64,000 nt of DNA, taken from assembly GCA_023055505.1 (NCBI GenBank), contig JALIRH010000002.1, positions 34,543,733-34,607,732 on the forward strand, in the 5' to 3' direction. This DNA comes from Callipepla californica brunnescens. Taxonomy: Eukaryota > Chordata > Aves > Galliformes > Odontophoridae. The notes beneath the pieces are model-generated. The model did no database searches and had not been told where the DNA came from. It saw only the letters and a program-made list of their open reading frames with translations. Positions 25,571 through 38,758 of this stretch are shown piece after piece. Each line of letters begins with the position of its first letter. Positions within the stretch are counted from its first letter, which is position 1. Both the position numbers and the translations under genes were made by a program.

Positions 25571-26473
25571 TATGATTATCTGCATTACCAGAGCTTAGCT
25601 TATTAAGTGTTTGGAATGTGCAGTAAAATAGAAGTGAGATTAAAAATACAGGTTGTAAAAAGTCTTTTGCACATACAAATCCTGTATTATGGAACCCTTG
25701 TACAAACAAATCATGTGGTTTACCTTCCTCATTGTGAAGTTAATGCATTTTGTTAACCTTATATTTGTTATATTTTGTTTGAGAAGGCAGAAACTATTCT
25801 ACTTCTGTATTCTTCCTCACTGCAGAATTTGAGTTGAAGGACTATTTTCATTGTATCTATTTGAGAAGGAAAAAAAAAAAGCAAACAAACAATACAGATA
25901 GTATAAAGAAGCTCATAAATTTGTGTCAGTTTCAGCTCCCCAGGTCTTAATCGAGGATTTTTCATCTTCATTCATTGTCAGTTTTTCCAGAGCAGATTGA
26001 GATAAATGTCTTTTATCACCCAACCATTGCAGGTGCATATTTCGCTTGGAGGAGGTGGTGCTAAGCATCTCTGATAGAATATAAAGGGACAGAACTTATT
26101 CCTTTATAGAAATGGGCAGTGAAATCTTGCAATTCTTTGCAAAGTTTAGGAGCCATGCTTTCCACAAGAGTTCGGGTCATGTCAGCATCAAGCTATGACC
26201 TTCTTGAAATAAAACAAATCCATTCAAATACCTAGGAAGACTGCTAACAGAACATGTTCCCTAAACTGTTAAATAGCTCCCATTATGCAGAACAATGTAA
26301 GGGCACCACTTGGTTACCAAAAGCAGGTGACCCTGCATTAGCAGCTGTCACCCACAGATCTGCTCCCCAGCACTACATAAATAGCATGGTTGTGCCAATT
26401 CCCACTCACAGACCAGTACCATAAGTGGGAATGAATATCTCTTCATGCACTCACAGTTATCAGATCTGCACTA

Positions 26474-27323
26474 TCACAGAGTCACAGAATCATAGAATAG
26501 ATTGGGTTGGAAGGGATCTGAAAGGTCATCTAGTTCCAGCTCTTGAACATGAGCAAGGTTGCCACCACCAGCTCAGGTTGCACAGAGCCCCATCCAGCCT
26601 GGCCTTGAGTGCCTCCAGGGCTGGGGCACCCACAGCTCCTCTGAGCAGCCTGCACCAGCACCTTACTACCCTCTGAGAAAAGAATTTCCCCATAAAATCT
26701 AAATGTATATCTCCCCTCTCTGAGTTTAAAACCATTCCCCCATGTCCTATCACTATCAAACAGTGTAAAAAGTCAGTCTCTGCCTTTTCTGTAAGCTGTC
26801 TTTAGGTGCTGAAAGACCACAGTGAGGTTTCCCTCAGAGCATTTACTTCACCAGGCTCAACATGCCCAGCTCCTTCAACGTTTCTTCATAGGAGAAGTGC
26901 CCTTTGATCATCTTCATGGTGCTACTCTGGACGCCTTCCAACAGCTCCACATCCTTCTTGTGCTGGGCACCCCAGGCCTGGACACAGTACTGCAGGTGGG
27001 GCTTCACAAAGACAAAGAAGAGAGGGACAGTCCCTTCCCTCTCCCTGCTGGAAACCCCTCTTTGGGTGCAGCCCAGGGTACAGTTGGACTTCTGGGCTGC
27101 AAGCGCACACTGTTGCCTCATGTCCAGCTTTTCATCCACCTCAACCCAGGAGTTCTTCTTCTCAGAGCTTCTCTCAGTACATTCTTTTCTCAGTCTATAC
27201 TCGTGTCTCATTGCCCTGACTTGTATGCAACACTTTGCACTTGGCCTTGTTGAATCTCATTAGGTTCTCATGGACCCACTTACAAATTCTGTCTAACACC
27301 CTTTGAATGGCATCCCTTCCTTC
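26474..27323 (-). mobile_element. CR1 LINE, 3' UTR plus ORF2 C-terminal relic, antisense to TOX
   Basis: The + strand begins TCACAGAGTCACAGAATCAT then AGAATAGATTGGGTTGGAAG, the reverse complement of the CR1 3' end. It continues through the 3' region into the C-terminal part of ORF2. The minus-strand frame between about 27211 and 26843 contains CR1 signatures such as [32 protein letters not shown] and [19 protein letters not shown], which lie after the reverse transcriptase core. The upstream end near 27240-27323 matches the '[10 protein letters not shown]' segment in another frame. The copy is about 850 bp, truncated at its 5' end and frame-broken, so it is not active. Confidence 0.93.
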
Positions 27324-27595
27324 ATAGTCCATACAATAAGACTGCCTTTCACATCAGAACAAGTTCTTGTTTGTTATTGTTGATGGGGAGATATTTGTGC
27401 AGTGATGAAGATTGTTGCCTATTTTACTGCCAATTTTTCCCACTCCATATATGAGGTTATTTTTGAGGTTTTAGAACTCACGCTCTTTCTTCAGTCCTTG
27501 TGTGCATTTGCAAGCCCCCTAAAATGTTCACACCCAGCTGTAAGAGTAATCAAGTGGCAGTAACTAAACACAGCCACAGTGGCTGATCGTAAACA

Positions 27596-27612
27596 GAGCG
27601 CCAGGGGGAAGG
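27596..27612 (+). promoter_or_regulatory. CTCF-like core motif
   Basis: AGAGCGCCAGGGGGAAGG contains the CCAGGGGG core of the CTCF site but lacks the usual GC after it. It lies in a locally GC-richer patch (about 27490-27850) that I cannot assign to a known repeat. It is a motif-only suggestion. Confidence 0.25.
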
Positions 27613-29239
27613 TTTGTTGTTCTAGAATTGCACCTGCATGCAGCAGCAGCACACTTAGGCAAATTCTGGCTCGTGTGCCTCTCAGACACAGTATGATCTG
27701 CACTGCTTTCATTATGCTCAAGGTAACTTCTTCCCTGATCTGCAAGTTGTATGCTGTGCCCTGAGTGGGTGAATACTCCAGGATGTGTTCTTGACCTTGT
27801 GTTAGCTACAGGTATCTTGCTGTGTTTTGTACTAGATAGTGCTGTCAAGTATTAAAAGTACTGTCTTGGGACCATCAAGGATGCTTTGTGAAGGTGGGTA
27901 ATTTCATAGCAATATAAAAGACCTGTGTTTTGTTCCAAAATATATTCATCAATTGGACTAGAATCATAAATATTTTCTAGTGGCATTTCTATTAGAGATT
28001 CCTTCATTTCTAAAAGTTGTATCTGTGATTTTGTGGAGACTTCTTATCTTGCTGGTTACTTGATGCTTTCTTTCTGGCATGCATAATTGTTCATTTATTT
28101 TGGCAACCTTATTTTAACTTTTGCCTCTGTGGAGTGAAAGCTTTTTAAAATGCACTAGTAAAATGTTAACTAAGGGTAAAATGATCATATTTTTATCTGA
28201 GATGAATGCTTACTTGTGACTAAATTGTCACTGGGATGTTTTAATTTACCCATCCTTTTTGATTGCTTTGAGATCTCCATTTTGTGCAAAATGGTATTTT
28301 TATTTTGCAATTAAGAAATCCCTCAACCTTCTCTAAGTTTGACTACATGTCCACCCCTCTCTTTCTGCATTCAGAGAAACCTGTCATCATTCTGTGAGAG
28401 ACTTCTCACAAACCAAAGAAAGGACCAGCTAGAGAGATTCCACAGCAAATACAGGAGAAATTAGCTTATAGCATTAGCGATGTTAAGTGTGTTATTTAAA
28501 GAGATTTAGAGACCCTTGTTCTTTTGCTTGTGAGTATTTCACTGGCAATGTACTTCTACCTGTAACGATACCTTATGTGTATCAATTTAGATAGGTAGAG
28601 GCAGAACTCCCATTTCAGATTTGAAACAAAAATATTGATCTTGTAAACATACAGAGTTGGTCTTTTGAATGTATGTCCCTAAATGTTTCATGGTGCTCAC
28701 ACAATCCACACTTAAAATTGAATTACACTGAGAGGATAACATGTTATTGTGTTGTCTTCTATATGGTTTGTAGTAATTCTTATCATGTATTTCCAGAAGA
28801 CATTATTTTATTTTATTCCTGGTATTAAAGACAAGCCCTTAATATACTTAATCTTGAAGGGTTCCTTGTGTAAGACCTACTTGCTCAAGCAAGAAGTATT
28901 CAAATGGGTGAAGACAAATCACTTGGGGATTATTTCTGCCATTTAGGCACATCAATGTGCAGGAAGAAGGAAGGGGAAGTACGTGCTCAGGCAGAGGTCC
29001 CAGCAGCTCACAGAGCAGGGTTATTTAATGCAAACACAGAGCCCAGTGGTGTGCATTTCTTTTGACATTTGTGTCTGGACAGACAAGCGTTTGCACGTAG
29101 GCCTGAGCGTGGTGTGGCTTCCTGATCCTCTCTCAACCCATTTTTATCAGACTCTACACGGTCCCAGAGGAAACAGGAAACAGGACCTGCATGTGACTCT
29201 ACCTTACATGCAACGTGGCCATGTAATGGGAGCTAGAAA

Positions 29240-29335
29240 GATCCTGAGATCTGGATTGTCCTGTGTGGAGCCATTACTTATCTTTGCAGGTCCCTTCCAA
29301 CTCAGGATTTTCTGTGATTTTGTAATCCCAGGCTA
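29240..29335 (+). repeat. CR1 LINE 3'-end relic
   Basis: The stretch with GTCCTGTGTGGAGCC, GCAGGTCCCTTCCAACTCAG and then GATTTTCTGTGATTTTGTAAT follows the order of a CR1 3' end (gtggagcc ... ggtcccttccaactc ... tgattctgtgattc). It is divergent, and its 5' limit is uncertain. Confidence 0.65.
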
Positions 29336-31006
29336 ATCCAGCCACTTGTGGGTGAAGTGGTGCGAGTTAGATGAGGGAAGGGACTGACTATTTCCAGTGT
29401 TTCACACTGTGAGCCTGTAGCACTGCAGCAGTAATGTTGTGTCAGAGCGTATAGGACTTAATGTGAAGTTTGCTTAAGATCAGGTGTAAATGAAACGCAT
29501 AAATGAAAGCACAGCATTCTGTAGTCAACTATCAATAGGTCTGAGCTGTAATCAAGGTACTTAAGTAGTAACTAGCAGTGGTGTATTTCAAATGGGAACA
29601 GATTTGCTTAACATAAACATCGTGAGTATTGAGTTGTGGCCCATATTCTTCTTGTGATATTATCATGACTAATCTTGTGGCTTAGCATTGCATGCTTGAC
29701 AAGCTACTTATGCATTATAATAAAATGTTATTACACAGGCACCCTTGCACAGTAACCATAGTTACGCACACAGTACACTTCTTTTGGTTAAAGTAAACAC
29801 AAATATAATCATTGGGGTCAATACTAGAGCTTTGTAGGTTAAGAGTTTGCTGCCAGCAGTGAATAAAAGAATGTATCTAACAGTTCAAAGTAAAATTCAC
29901 TCATCCTTTTATGAAGATTGAAACGTGCTATTAAAGTAAGTTATTACAATGATTTTATTTTAGTCTTTGTGATATGATCCACTTTGAGTCATCACCGTTT
30001 TGGTCAAAGAACCTGAAAAAAAATCGCCTTTAGTACCAGCCTCATCATCTCAGCAGAGTCGCTTGGCAGTCCATTCTGATGCATTTTAACCAACTTATAA
30101 ATCATTTTGTGGAGGCTAATGATTTATTACTGCTGTAATGAACTTCAGAGGCATCAATACATTAGTATCCACTTTGAAAAAAAGCCGTTGTCAAATCCTA
30201 TTGGAATGATGATCAGTTTACTATTGTTATTAATGACCCCGATCAACTCTTTGAATCTATGAATAACCCTGTTAGATGACAGAGGTCTTCCATTTGGGGA
30301 AAAATCAATGCATAGATACGTAAAATAAAAGTATGTGGCTTTCTGGATCCTTTATCAGTGCCTATGTTTCTGTTGTCGGTAATGATTAAGAACGACTTGT
30401 AAGTTCACCAAAGCCGGGGTGATTTAGGAATTCAAATCTGTGAGAAATATTTCAAACTCAGAATTAGGCAATATATCTGTTTTAATGTTTGTGGCTTTCT
30501 TAACTAAACACTTTCTAGGTGTGTTTGTACACTGGATACTTAGTCTACGCTGTGAGGTCTCGAATGAGAATCCTATTAATGTATCCTTTATTTTTCTTCT
30601 TAGTAGGAATCTATAATATGGGGAATTATATGTTACAGATTACAAAAAGCTTCTTAAGTTCCTAATTTATGTTTTCTTTTTCTCTTTCTTTTGAAATAAA
30701 AAAAAAAAAAATAGACATCAATGACTTAACCAAAATAGTAATTACCGCGTTAGGTTTTTTCAGTGTTCAGGGATGTCAGAAATTTGACCTTTGAGGCTTT
30801 TAAATCTGACCTTGTTGCTTCTTTCCATTCATTAAGCTGCAACCTTTGCTCTCTTGTCATAAAAGATAAATGAAGATTCACACAATCTTTATTTAAGAGA
30901 TTTATTGTTTACATTAACATAGATTAAGTAGAAGCTTTCTGATTATTTATTGTGCCAGTCACGTCTTCTTGAGCTTTAAGTTAGTTATCATAGTTCTATA
31001 ATTATT

Positions 31007-31028
31007 ATTTTCAATGTACATTGAAAAT
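31007..31028. repeat. perfect 22-bp palindrome
   Basis: ATTTTCAATGTACATTGAAA followed by AT is its own reverse complement. It is AT-rich, with TGTACA at the centre. No flanking element is recognised. Confidence 0.9.
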
Positions 31029-31114
31029 TCAAAACATAAATATATTTTTTAAATTTAAGTTTTATAATACTATCTGTATAAGTGGAGAAATTATTTTTAG
31101 GTTTCCTTTTAAGT

Positions 31115-31375
31115 GGAAATGTGTGGAGCTGCATCAGGGAAGGGTGTTAGGTGTTAGGAAATGTTTCTTCACCAGAGGGCTGTCAGACCCTGGAACAGAC
31201 CCCCCCAGGGTAGTGGTCACAGCCCCAAACTGCTGGAGTTCAAGTAGATTTTGGATAACTCTCTAAGACGAAGGTTTTGAATTTTGTGTTGTCCTTTATG
31301 GAGCCATGAGATGGACTTGATGGTCCTTAAGGGTCCCTCCCAAACTTTAGGTATTCTTTGGTTCTCTGATACTAT
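31115..31375 (+). mobile_element. CR1 LINE 3' fragment, sense to TOX
   Basis: CATCAGGGAAGGGTGTTAGG begins a typical CR1 3' segment. The order is 'ttcttcaccagagggctgtc', 'ccctggaacagac', a C7 run at 31200-31206, 'agtggtcacagccccaaactgctggag', 'ttggataactctctaag', 'ggagccatgagatggacttgatggtcc' and a degenerate 'ggttctctgata' end. The encoded C-terminal ORF2 tail (roughly PGTDPPRVVVTAPNCWSS) is short and frame-broken. Confidence 0.9.
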
Positions 31376-31866
31376 AAAAATTACATTTCAAAATTAAAAA
31401 TCCAAAATCTGGCCTTCGTAATGTTGTACATTAATGATTCTTCTGCTTCAGTGTTTTCCAATCTGGAAACAAATAATTTTCTGTTTCCACTGAATCATAT
31501 ACGTTAGCTCACAAATTAAAAACTGAAGAAGTTTTATCAGAGAAACTTAGAAGATGTTCAAACTCACCATCTTGTTCAGATAATTTCTAATAAAGAAATG
31601 AATAGGCAAGACCATACTGCCCTTGCAGGAGGTTATACACTGAGTTTGAAACTTGATTTTTGCTTTCATTTTCAGTTTTGTTAATATAACCAGTAGATGT
31701 TTTTTGAAATTAAAATGCTCAGTTGTTAACTACCATTGTGCGTATTCATAAAGTGACAGAAGGAAAGATGGAAGAATACACTCCAGCATATTTGCACTGC
31801 TACTTCCCTTGGGGCTCAACTGCTACCAGAAGTGCTTTCTCAGGTGCCTCAGAGAGGAGGAGTACA

Positions 31867-32092
31867 TAGAATCATAGAATGGCTTGGGTTGAAAGAACCT
31901 CAAGGATCATCTAGTTCCAACCCCACACTGTAAGCAGTTGCCAACCACTGGATCAGGCTGCCCAGGAACCCATCAAGCCTGGCCTTGAACACTTCCAGGG
32001 ATGGGGTACCCACACCTTCCCTGGACAGCCTGTGTCAGTGCCTCAGTACCCTTTGGGTGAAGAATTTCTTCCTAGCATCTAACCTACACCCC
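31867..32092 (-). mobile_element. CR1 LINE 3' fragment, antisense to TOX
   Basis: The + strand starts AGAATCATAGAATGGCTTGG then GTTGAAAGAACCTCAAGGAT, the reverse complement of a CR1 3' end. It carries on through 'gatcaggctgcccaggaacccatc' and 'gtgaagaatttcttcctag'. It lies only about 0.5 kb from the sense copy at 31115-31375, so the two form an inverted pair. Confidence 0.93.
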
Positions 32093-35087
32093 GGGAGCGA
32101 TCACCTCTCCCCTGCTACAGGCAGAACAATGTTGGATGGGGAAACAGTCCTAGAGTTGCATGAAGTCTGTCATTTTTTCTCCCATCGACTTGGACCACAA
32201 TCTGTAATTAATTACTTCACAGGGAAGCTCAGTTTTAACCAAAAGTTCACTTCTTTTTTGGCATCTGAAAAGTGCTGCTAATGTGACAGCTTGAAGTAAG
32301 TGGGGAACTGTCTTCCAAAGAGGCAGGAGAAGTAGCTAGGGAGTTAAAAGACACCTAGAGTAGCCCTGTTTTAAACAGAAATCAGACAGTGGATACCAGC
32401 AGCAGAAGCTTTGAGTCAAAAACAGACCTCATTCTTCAGAATTTCTACATTATAAACTAATATTAAAGCTAAGCGAAGCCATGTACAGCAGTGAAAATCA
32501 ATGTGTATATTTAAATTGGAGATGTTTGAGGATCATCTTGATATGAAATAGCATAGCAGTTCATACATTTCTGATCCTGACTTTCTGAGGCCTTGGGAGC
32601 CAAAGTATAGCTTAGCTCCTTGGATCATATGCAGTTCAGTGAGGCTTTGCTTCTTAAGCATGTCAGATGAGATCAAATTTTGCAAATGCTTGCAAGTTAA
32701 CTCGCCAGGCCTGACATATCCAAACTACAAAAACAACCCAAAGCCATGTGTCATGTATCCACACCCCTGAGAAAGACGGTTAAATCACTGGGGTCAGCCT
32801 AGACGCTGCTGTTTGGAAGGGACAAATTAGATAAAAGTGGGACAGCAATTGAGTATTGCTTGTTCATTTGAACACACTATGGTTTTTAGAAGGCTAAGTA
32901 GCATAGTGCTTATTCAAGGGATTATCTGCTACATAAATTTAAGTTTTCAGTAGTTATCACAGAAATTGAAACCAGCATTCAGTTTCCTCAATTTTACTAT
33001 TTTACTGTAATTCCTAGTGTCTGTGGCATCAAATTGTACTCCAAAAGCACAAAAGTCTCTTATAAAAACAGAAATTTATATGTGATTCTGAAGTAATCAT
33101 TGAAGTCAGGCTGTAATTTGGCTATTAAACATCTGCTTGTCTTTACATTTAGAATGGGATATATTTGAGTCATATTTCTCAGTATATATTATTCTAAACA
33201 GTAACTGTTTTAAAATATTCTCTTGCATTGATATTTTCCTAGTTTAATTACATTAAGTACTGGAAAATATTTCTCCTGGGAAAAGTCTGCGTTACAAGAC
33301 TTTAAATCATCAAATGTAGCTTAAAATACTTTTTTTGTTGTTGTTCTGATTCTTTAATGCATTTATTTCTCAGTGTGGCTAAGTGCTTTGCATTTCACCA
33401 AAATGGTCATGAAATCACAATTCCCTTACATTTAAACAATAAATCATTAAGATGAGCATTTCAAAATACAGAGGGAAATTGTAGCCCTGGTTCAGATCCT
33501 ATCAATGTCAAAAGAAAGGGAAAAAAATGCTGTTTTTTCTGTCTCTGAATCACTCTAAAGAACCATTCTAAGACCCAGGGCTGAATTAATTCATCTTTCT
33601 GCAGACTCTGATAGTTCCTGGAGTGGTGGGGAGAGAATTTCCTGTTGCACTTTTTACAATATTAATTACAGTATTTGGGTTTGCTAGAGAGCAATAACAG
33701 CTAGATGCCTCTTGTTATATCATTGTCAGTAGAAACAGAGAATTTTCTTTAGCATCAGTTGAGGTTTTCACAGTAGTTGCCAGCCACAGTGGTCTTGTGA
33801 GACTTTGAAGATTATCAGAACTGACAAGCACTGAGTAAGTGTAGAAATTCCATATAATTCTGCAATGAATTGATGCTCTGGTGATTCAGAATGTTAATCT
33901 ATGTCTTCCAAAATTTTTCACCTAGAATACCGTCATAGTGTTCATGTTATTAAATAGCAAGGAATGAAGAGCTGGGGAAAAAGAGACCAACACCTTAAAA
34001 TAATTAGGAAACAAGATAAAACTGAAAAGCATGGCTTTCTGTTAGTTATGTTGCTGCAACTACATGCCTATATTTCAACTGGAGAGAATGAGAAGGCGCT
34101 CTATGAATTTTAACACCTTATAATGTTCATATTTGTCACTTTAGTTTCTAGTCCTGAAATCACAGAATGAATTAAGGAATGAATTGTGCATTGCACTGAC
34201 AACATGATTATCTTTCTGAAATACTTCCAGTGTGTTAACTTTACTAACCTGATATGTAGATATAGCAAGATTAGTTGGTTGCACATTTTCTCTTCTAAAA
34301 TTAAGAAAAGCATTTTGGATGCACTTAAAGCTTGCCAAGGTACAGACTAAGACAGACTGAGGATGTCAGGTTTTTATGTAGAAAAAGGAAAATGACACTG
34401 CTTCTTCTGTCCTTTCCATAACATTGCTTTTTCTAATTTTGTTATACTTCCTAAAGGTAGTGGGAGTTACTTGCATACAAAATATTCCTCATTGAAGCAC
34501 GAGATTCAGCATCTGTTATTTTAATCAATTCATGACACAGTTATTTTTCAGGATGTTATAATACCACTGATATAGTGTGATATGGAGCAATATTTATCAT
34601 GTGCCAGTAATTTCCAAACCAAATTATCTCAGCAACAGTTTTAAGACATAGCAAATGTAACCTATTTATGAGCAGAGATTTGATTTGCTTGTTTCTTCTA
34701 CATCAGCCCTGTTATCTCTGTTGTGTTTGACTGCAATTGTTTTAGGTGACAGTGGTTGATAATTCATCTGGAATTCAGTAGAGTATACTTTACCATTTGT
34801 GGTGGGGAAAGAACTCTACTTACTATCCTATGATCTTATTCTACAATGTTAGCAGGAGTAAAATGTAATAATGCAGGGAGATATTAATTTGAGTTACCAT
34901 GGGGAGTTAGTATTCTGTATATGGCTATTACTGAACAATATATCTCTAAAACAGCACTTCTTGTAGAAGATGTGGTTTACTCAACTTTGAAAATAAAAGC
35001 AGTCCATTTCAGGAAGCATAAATATCAACCTTATCATTACTAAAATGCACAAAAGCACCTCAGAATTTTCAAAAGATATATTTCCAC

Positions 35088-35109
35088 TTGGAGAATTTAA
35101 ATTCTCCAA
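35088..35109. repeat. perfect 22-bp palindrome
   Basis: TTGGAGAATTTAAATTCTCC followed by AA equals its own reverse complement, with TTTAAA at the centre. No transposon ends or known factor site are recognised. Confidence 0.9.
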
Positions 35110-36420
35110 ATCAAAATATATAATTTTACAGTTTTTCATAAACTTTTCCTAAATATTATAAAGTTAGTGTTTAAAATAATTTAAAAATACTTTCATAAAT
35201 GCAGAGAAATCATTAAATTAAAAACACGATCCTACAGGTTTCCATAATAAGAGGTAGTTTTCAAAGAGAGGTGCTTTAGGATCAGTCCTTTTCTCTAACA
35301 TGTGCATAGTTCCTAAGTATTTTGGTTCAGTTCTCCTTAGAAACCTAGAATATAAATGCAACTCCAATGTCTTTTTTGTAGTTAATTGTCAAGGTTCAGA
35401 GAAGTATCTAGATATGTTTTTCATTCTAAAATGTTTTTATTTTCTTGTCTTCTGAAAATACAAAACAGTTATGCTTTTTCTATTGATATAAATGTAGCAA
35501 CAGAGGTATAATTTCTTGAAATATCTCTGAATGCAGCACATTTTCTTTATTCTTTGAGAAAGAGGACTCTTGTAAACTCATTCAGTTGCTTATCTGTAAA
35601 CACCACAGGGGCCCTGTTTTGGCTTTACATTCTTCTGCATTTCTCTGATGATAGAGCTAGACACTTAAAATGACAATTTCGCTTGCTGTAAATTGCACTG
35701 TACGTATGTAGCTTGTCTGTCTTAAAGTCCTTGTGTTTTCTAACTACCAGAAAGGGTAGGTTGCATATTAAAAACAGGAGAAAGAAGGATAATTGAGGGA
35801 ACTTGACCTATCTAGTGCATTACTCATATCCTCTTCTTTCAAAATGTAATTTAAACTAAAGCTAATGCATAAGCTGAAGTTGACTTTGTTCAGTTTATTT
35901 TCTTTCCATATGCTTCTAATTTCCTTCTTCTACTAGTCACTTACCCATCCTTCATCAGCCCTGTATTAGTTATTCAGTCAGATTTTATGTAAACTGAGTC
36001 CTGAGATCTATGTACTAAACCTAGGAAGGTAATTATGAAAATTGCTCATGCAAATTGAGTAAAGGCACACATAAATTACCAGTTAGAGGCATAGCTGGTA
36101 GCGTGCTTGCGTATTTACCTGAATTGCATTCATAATTGCCATAATTATGTGAACAGTCATGAATGTACTTCTGCACACATGGCAGCTACATTTTAAAGTT
36201 TCTTCCTGGAATGAGTAAAATGATTTCTGGGAGAAGTAAGGCAGCATAGGTTGTGGATCCACAGTTGTTATGGACTCATCTAGCTAGAAGAAAAGTCTCT
36301 AAAGCCTAACCTCATGGACTCTCATTAATCTACTCTATTAGCTAAGTATCCTTCTCCTTCTTCACCATGAAGGCATGGTTTTCATAGCTAGGAAATTCCA
36401 GTATTGCAGTTCGTTGTAGC

Positions 36421-36438
36421 TTTTTTTTTTTTTTTTTT
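36421..36438. repeat. poly(T) tract, T18
   Basis: Eighteen T in a row, followed by AATTTCC. It is a simple homopolymer. A pyrimidine tract and CAG follow at about 36478-36490 (CCCTTTTTCCCTTGCAG), which looks like a splice acceptor, but the sequence after it resembles no TOX exon. Confidence 0.85.
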
Positions 36439-38758
36439 AATTTCCTGAGCTCATAATCTGTAAATCTCTTCTTCCCTTTTTCCCTTGCAGACAGTAATTG
36501 GTTCCTGCTTAAATTTCAGCATAACACTTTTCTGTATTTTAGTGGATTTCATACAAAATAGGCGAATTACCTTGAGTTTTACTACTGTCTATGACAAAAT
36601 ATACAAAACAAATATTATGCTACCACACATCCTTACAACAGACTTCAGTGTGCTTCTCTGGCAAACAGGAATAAAGTGAATTTACTGTATAAATGGTCAT
36701 AAATCTCACATCCCCACTTGTTTGCCACTTGGTAATGCTGAAAGTGGAAGTTTGTAAAATAACAGAAAAAGGGTATTTTCTTGGCTGAACCAAGGCTGCT
36801 GCTTTATTCCAAAGATAAATGGGACAATAAGATGTTTCACAAGCAAAAAAAATGAAGATTAAATAATGAGTTTTAAAAGAAATCGTAAGTTGTGATTGTC
36901 CAAAGTGTATTCCTTTTCAAGGCATTTTGGCCTTTTCCTTTATATATCTGAAATTGCTTTGGTAATTTGATAAGGCTTTATTAAGGAAGGTATCCAACAT
37001 TTAGAAATATTAAACCAGCAAAATAAAAAGATAGTCTTAAATTAAAAAGATTTTCAGGAAGAATTTCTGTCACATTCTAATATAATGGATACTAAGCAGT
37101 AACAGATTTACTAATTTTAATCTTCTGAGACTGCTGGATATCTGTTCATATTCTGCATAGATGAAAATAAAATAATTGAGATTTTTCTTGTTTCAGAGTT
37201 ATAATAGTGAGCTTGGCAAGCTGCAGATGGATAATTATACTAGAGATGTTAAATAAGTTTTGGAGACAAAATAGTAAACAACAATACAGAAGAATGATGG
37301 ACTTATTAGCATATCATTAAATTGCTTTTTCCCTGTGAGCCAAGCATATTTTTCATAACTTACAAAAAACATCTTGCCTAGCAGTCACACATATGCTTAA
37401 CATTTACAAAACCCACTATATTTGACTACTTCATTCAGTTTATATTTCTGAGAAAACTATGACAATATAGTTACAAATATTACTAAGTTTATCACTTGAT
37501 AACAAGATAATTTATCTTAAAAAAAATCTCATCTGAGTTAAACATTTTGCAGATCTTTTCTTTCAACTTCCATTAGTGCTATCACTCACATTGAAAATTT
37601 GCAAGACTGCAGCATAGCAACAAAAAGATTTGGTAATAGATCTTTTCAGTAAAGTCATTTAAACTGTCCAACTCATTCTTATTTGTCTAAATTACGGGTT
37701 TTGTTATGATGTTGTACTTAATAGAAAGTAGAATCGTATGGGGTATGTGTTTTTTTTCAGGGTTACTGTTATCAGCCAGGAAAATTATGATCTTCTTTAT
37801 AAAGTAAAGTGAACTTAATCTATAATCAATCTGAAACTCACAAAAAACACACCCAGCACCTAGATGATTGGTTTACAGCAAACATACAAGTCAATCACAG
37901 TTGATGGATACAAAGTCATAGTTCTCTGTAGTTTAGCATCAGTGCACATAGAGGGCAGAGAGTTATGAGTTTAACACAGTTATTGTGCATGGGAATGCGA
38001 GAGCTAGTATGACACAACTGATCCATCTGGAACTGAAATGGCTTGTGAAGTGGTCTGCTCAAATAGGAGTGCTATTTTTCAGTGAGCCTGACTCTGAGGC
38101 TGTGTTAACTCTGAGCCAGCTGAACCCACCTAATCTGGTCTCTACTAAATATATTCATGTTCAGACTTAGCTTATAGTTAATTCTGTATATTTTGTTGTA
38201 GTCACATCATTTGTCAGATACTACCCAAAAAAGGACACTGTAGCTTCAGGAAATAATCTCAAGAACATTGCCCATCACAGCATCCAAGAAGAAGAGTATA
38301 AACAATCATGGTTCAGATTTGCCTGTGTTACTCAGTTTCAAATATTCAACTTTATATTACATTGGAATGGAAACAAGGTTCCTTAAACATCTGCATGTAA
38401 CAGTAGAAGATTTTGTAAGCCTAATGATGAGGGTAATCAGATGATCAGAGCATGTAGTAGACTCAGGTTTTAGTCTTGTATTAAAACTAAGGAGCAACAG
38501 AATCTTCCTCAGGATAGGCAAATGGAAGAATTCTTGAAATGAAGAGGAACAACAGAATGCACTGAAGGACAGAAGTTAGCTGCACATGCATTTTGGATGG
38601 GTCACTTTTGAAAACCTCTTTGTTTTGATTGGGATATTGAGTTTATTGCTTTTTTGCCTAAAGTTACTAACTAGAAAGAATTGAACATTCATTATTCTTG
38701 AACTTCACAGGGTAGAAAAGGCAGAGTCCTGTTCACCATCAGGCTCCAGAATTTGCTT

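Noticed and set aside
26822..27263. Open frames of 143 and 119 codons on the + strand
   Set aside because: They are shadows of the CR1 ORF2 relic on the minus strand.
36478..36679. Acceptor-like CCTTTTTCCCTTGCAG followed by a 64-codon open frame
   Set aside because: The following peptide does not resemble any TOX segment, and the known neighbouring exons join directly in phase 0, so no exon is needed here.
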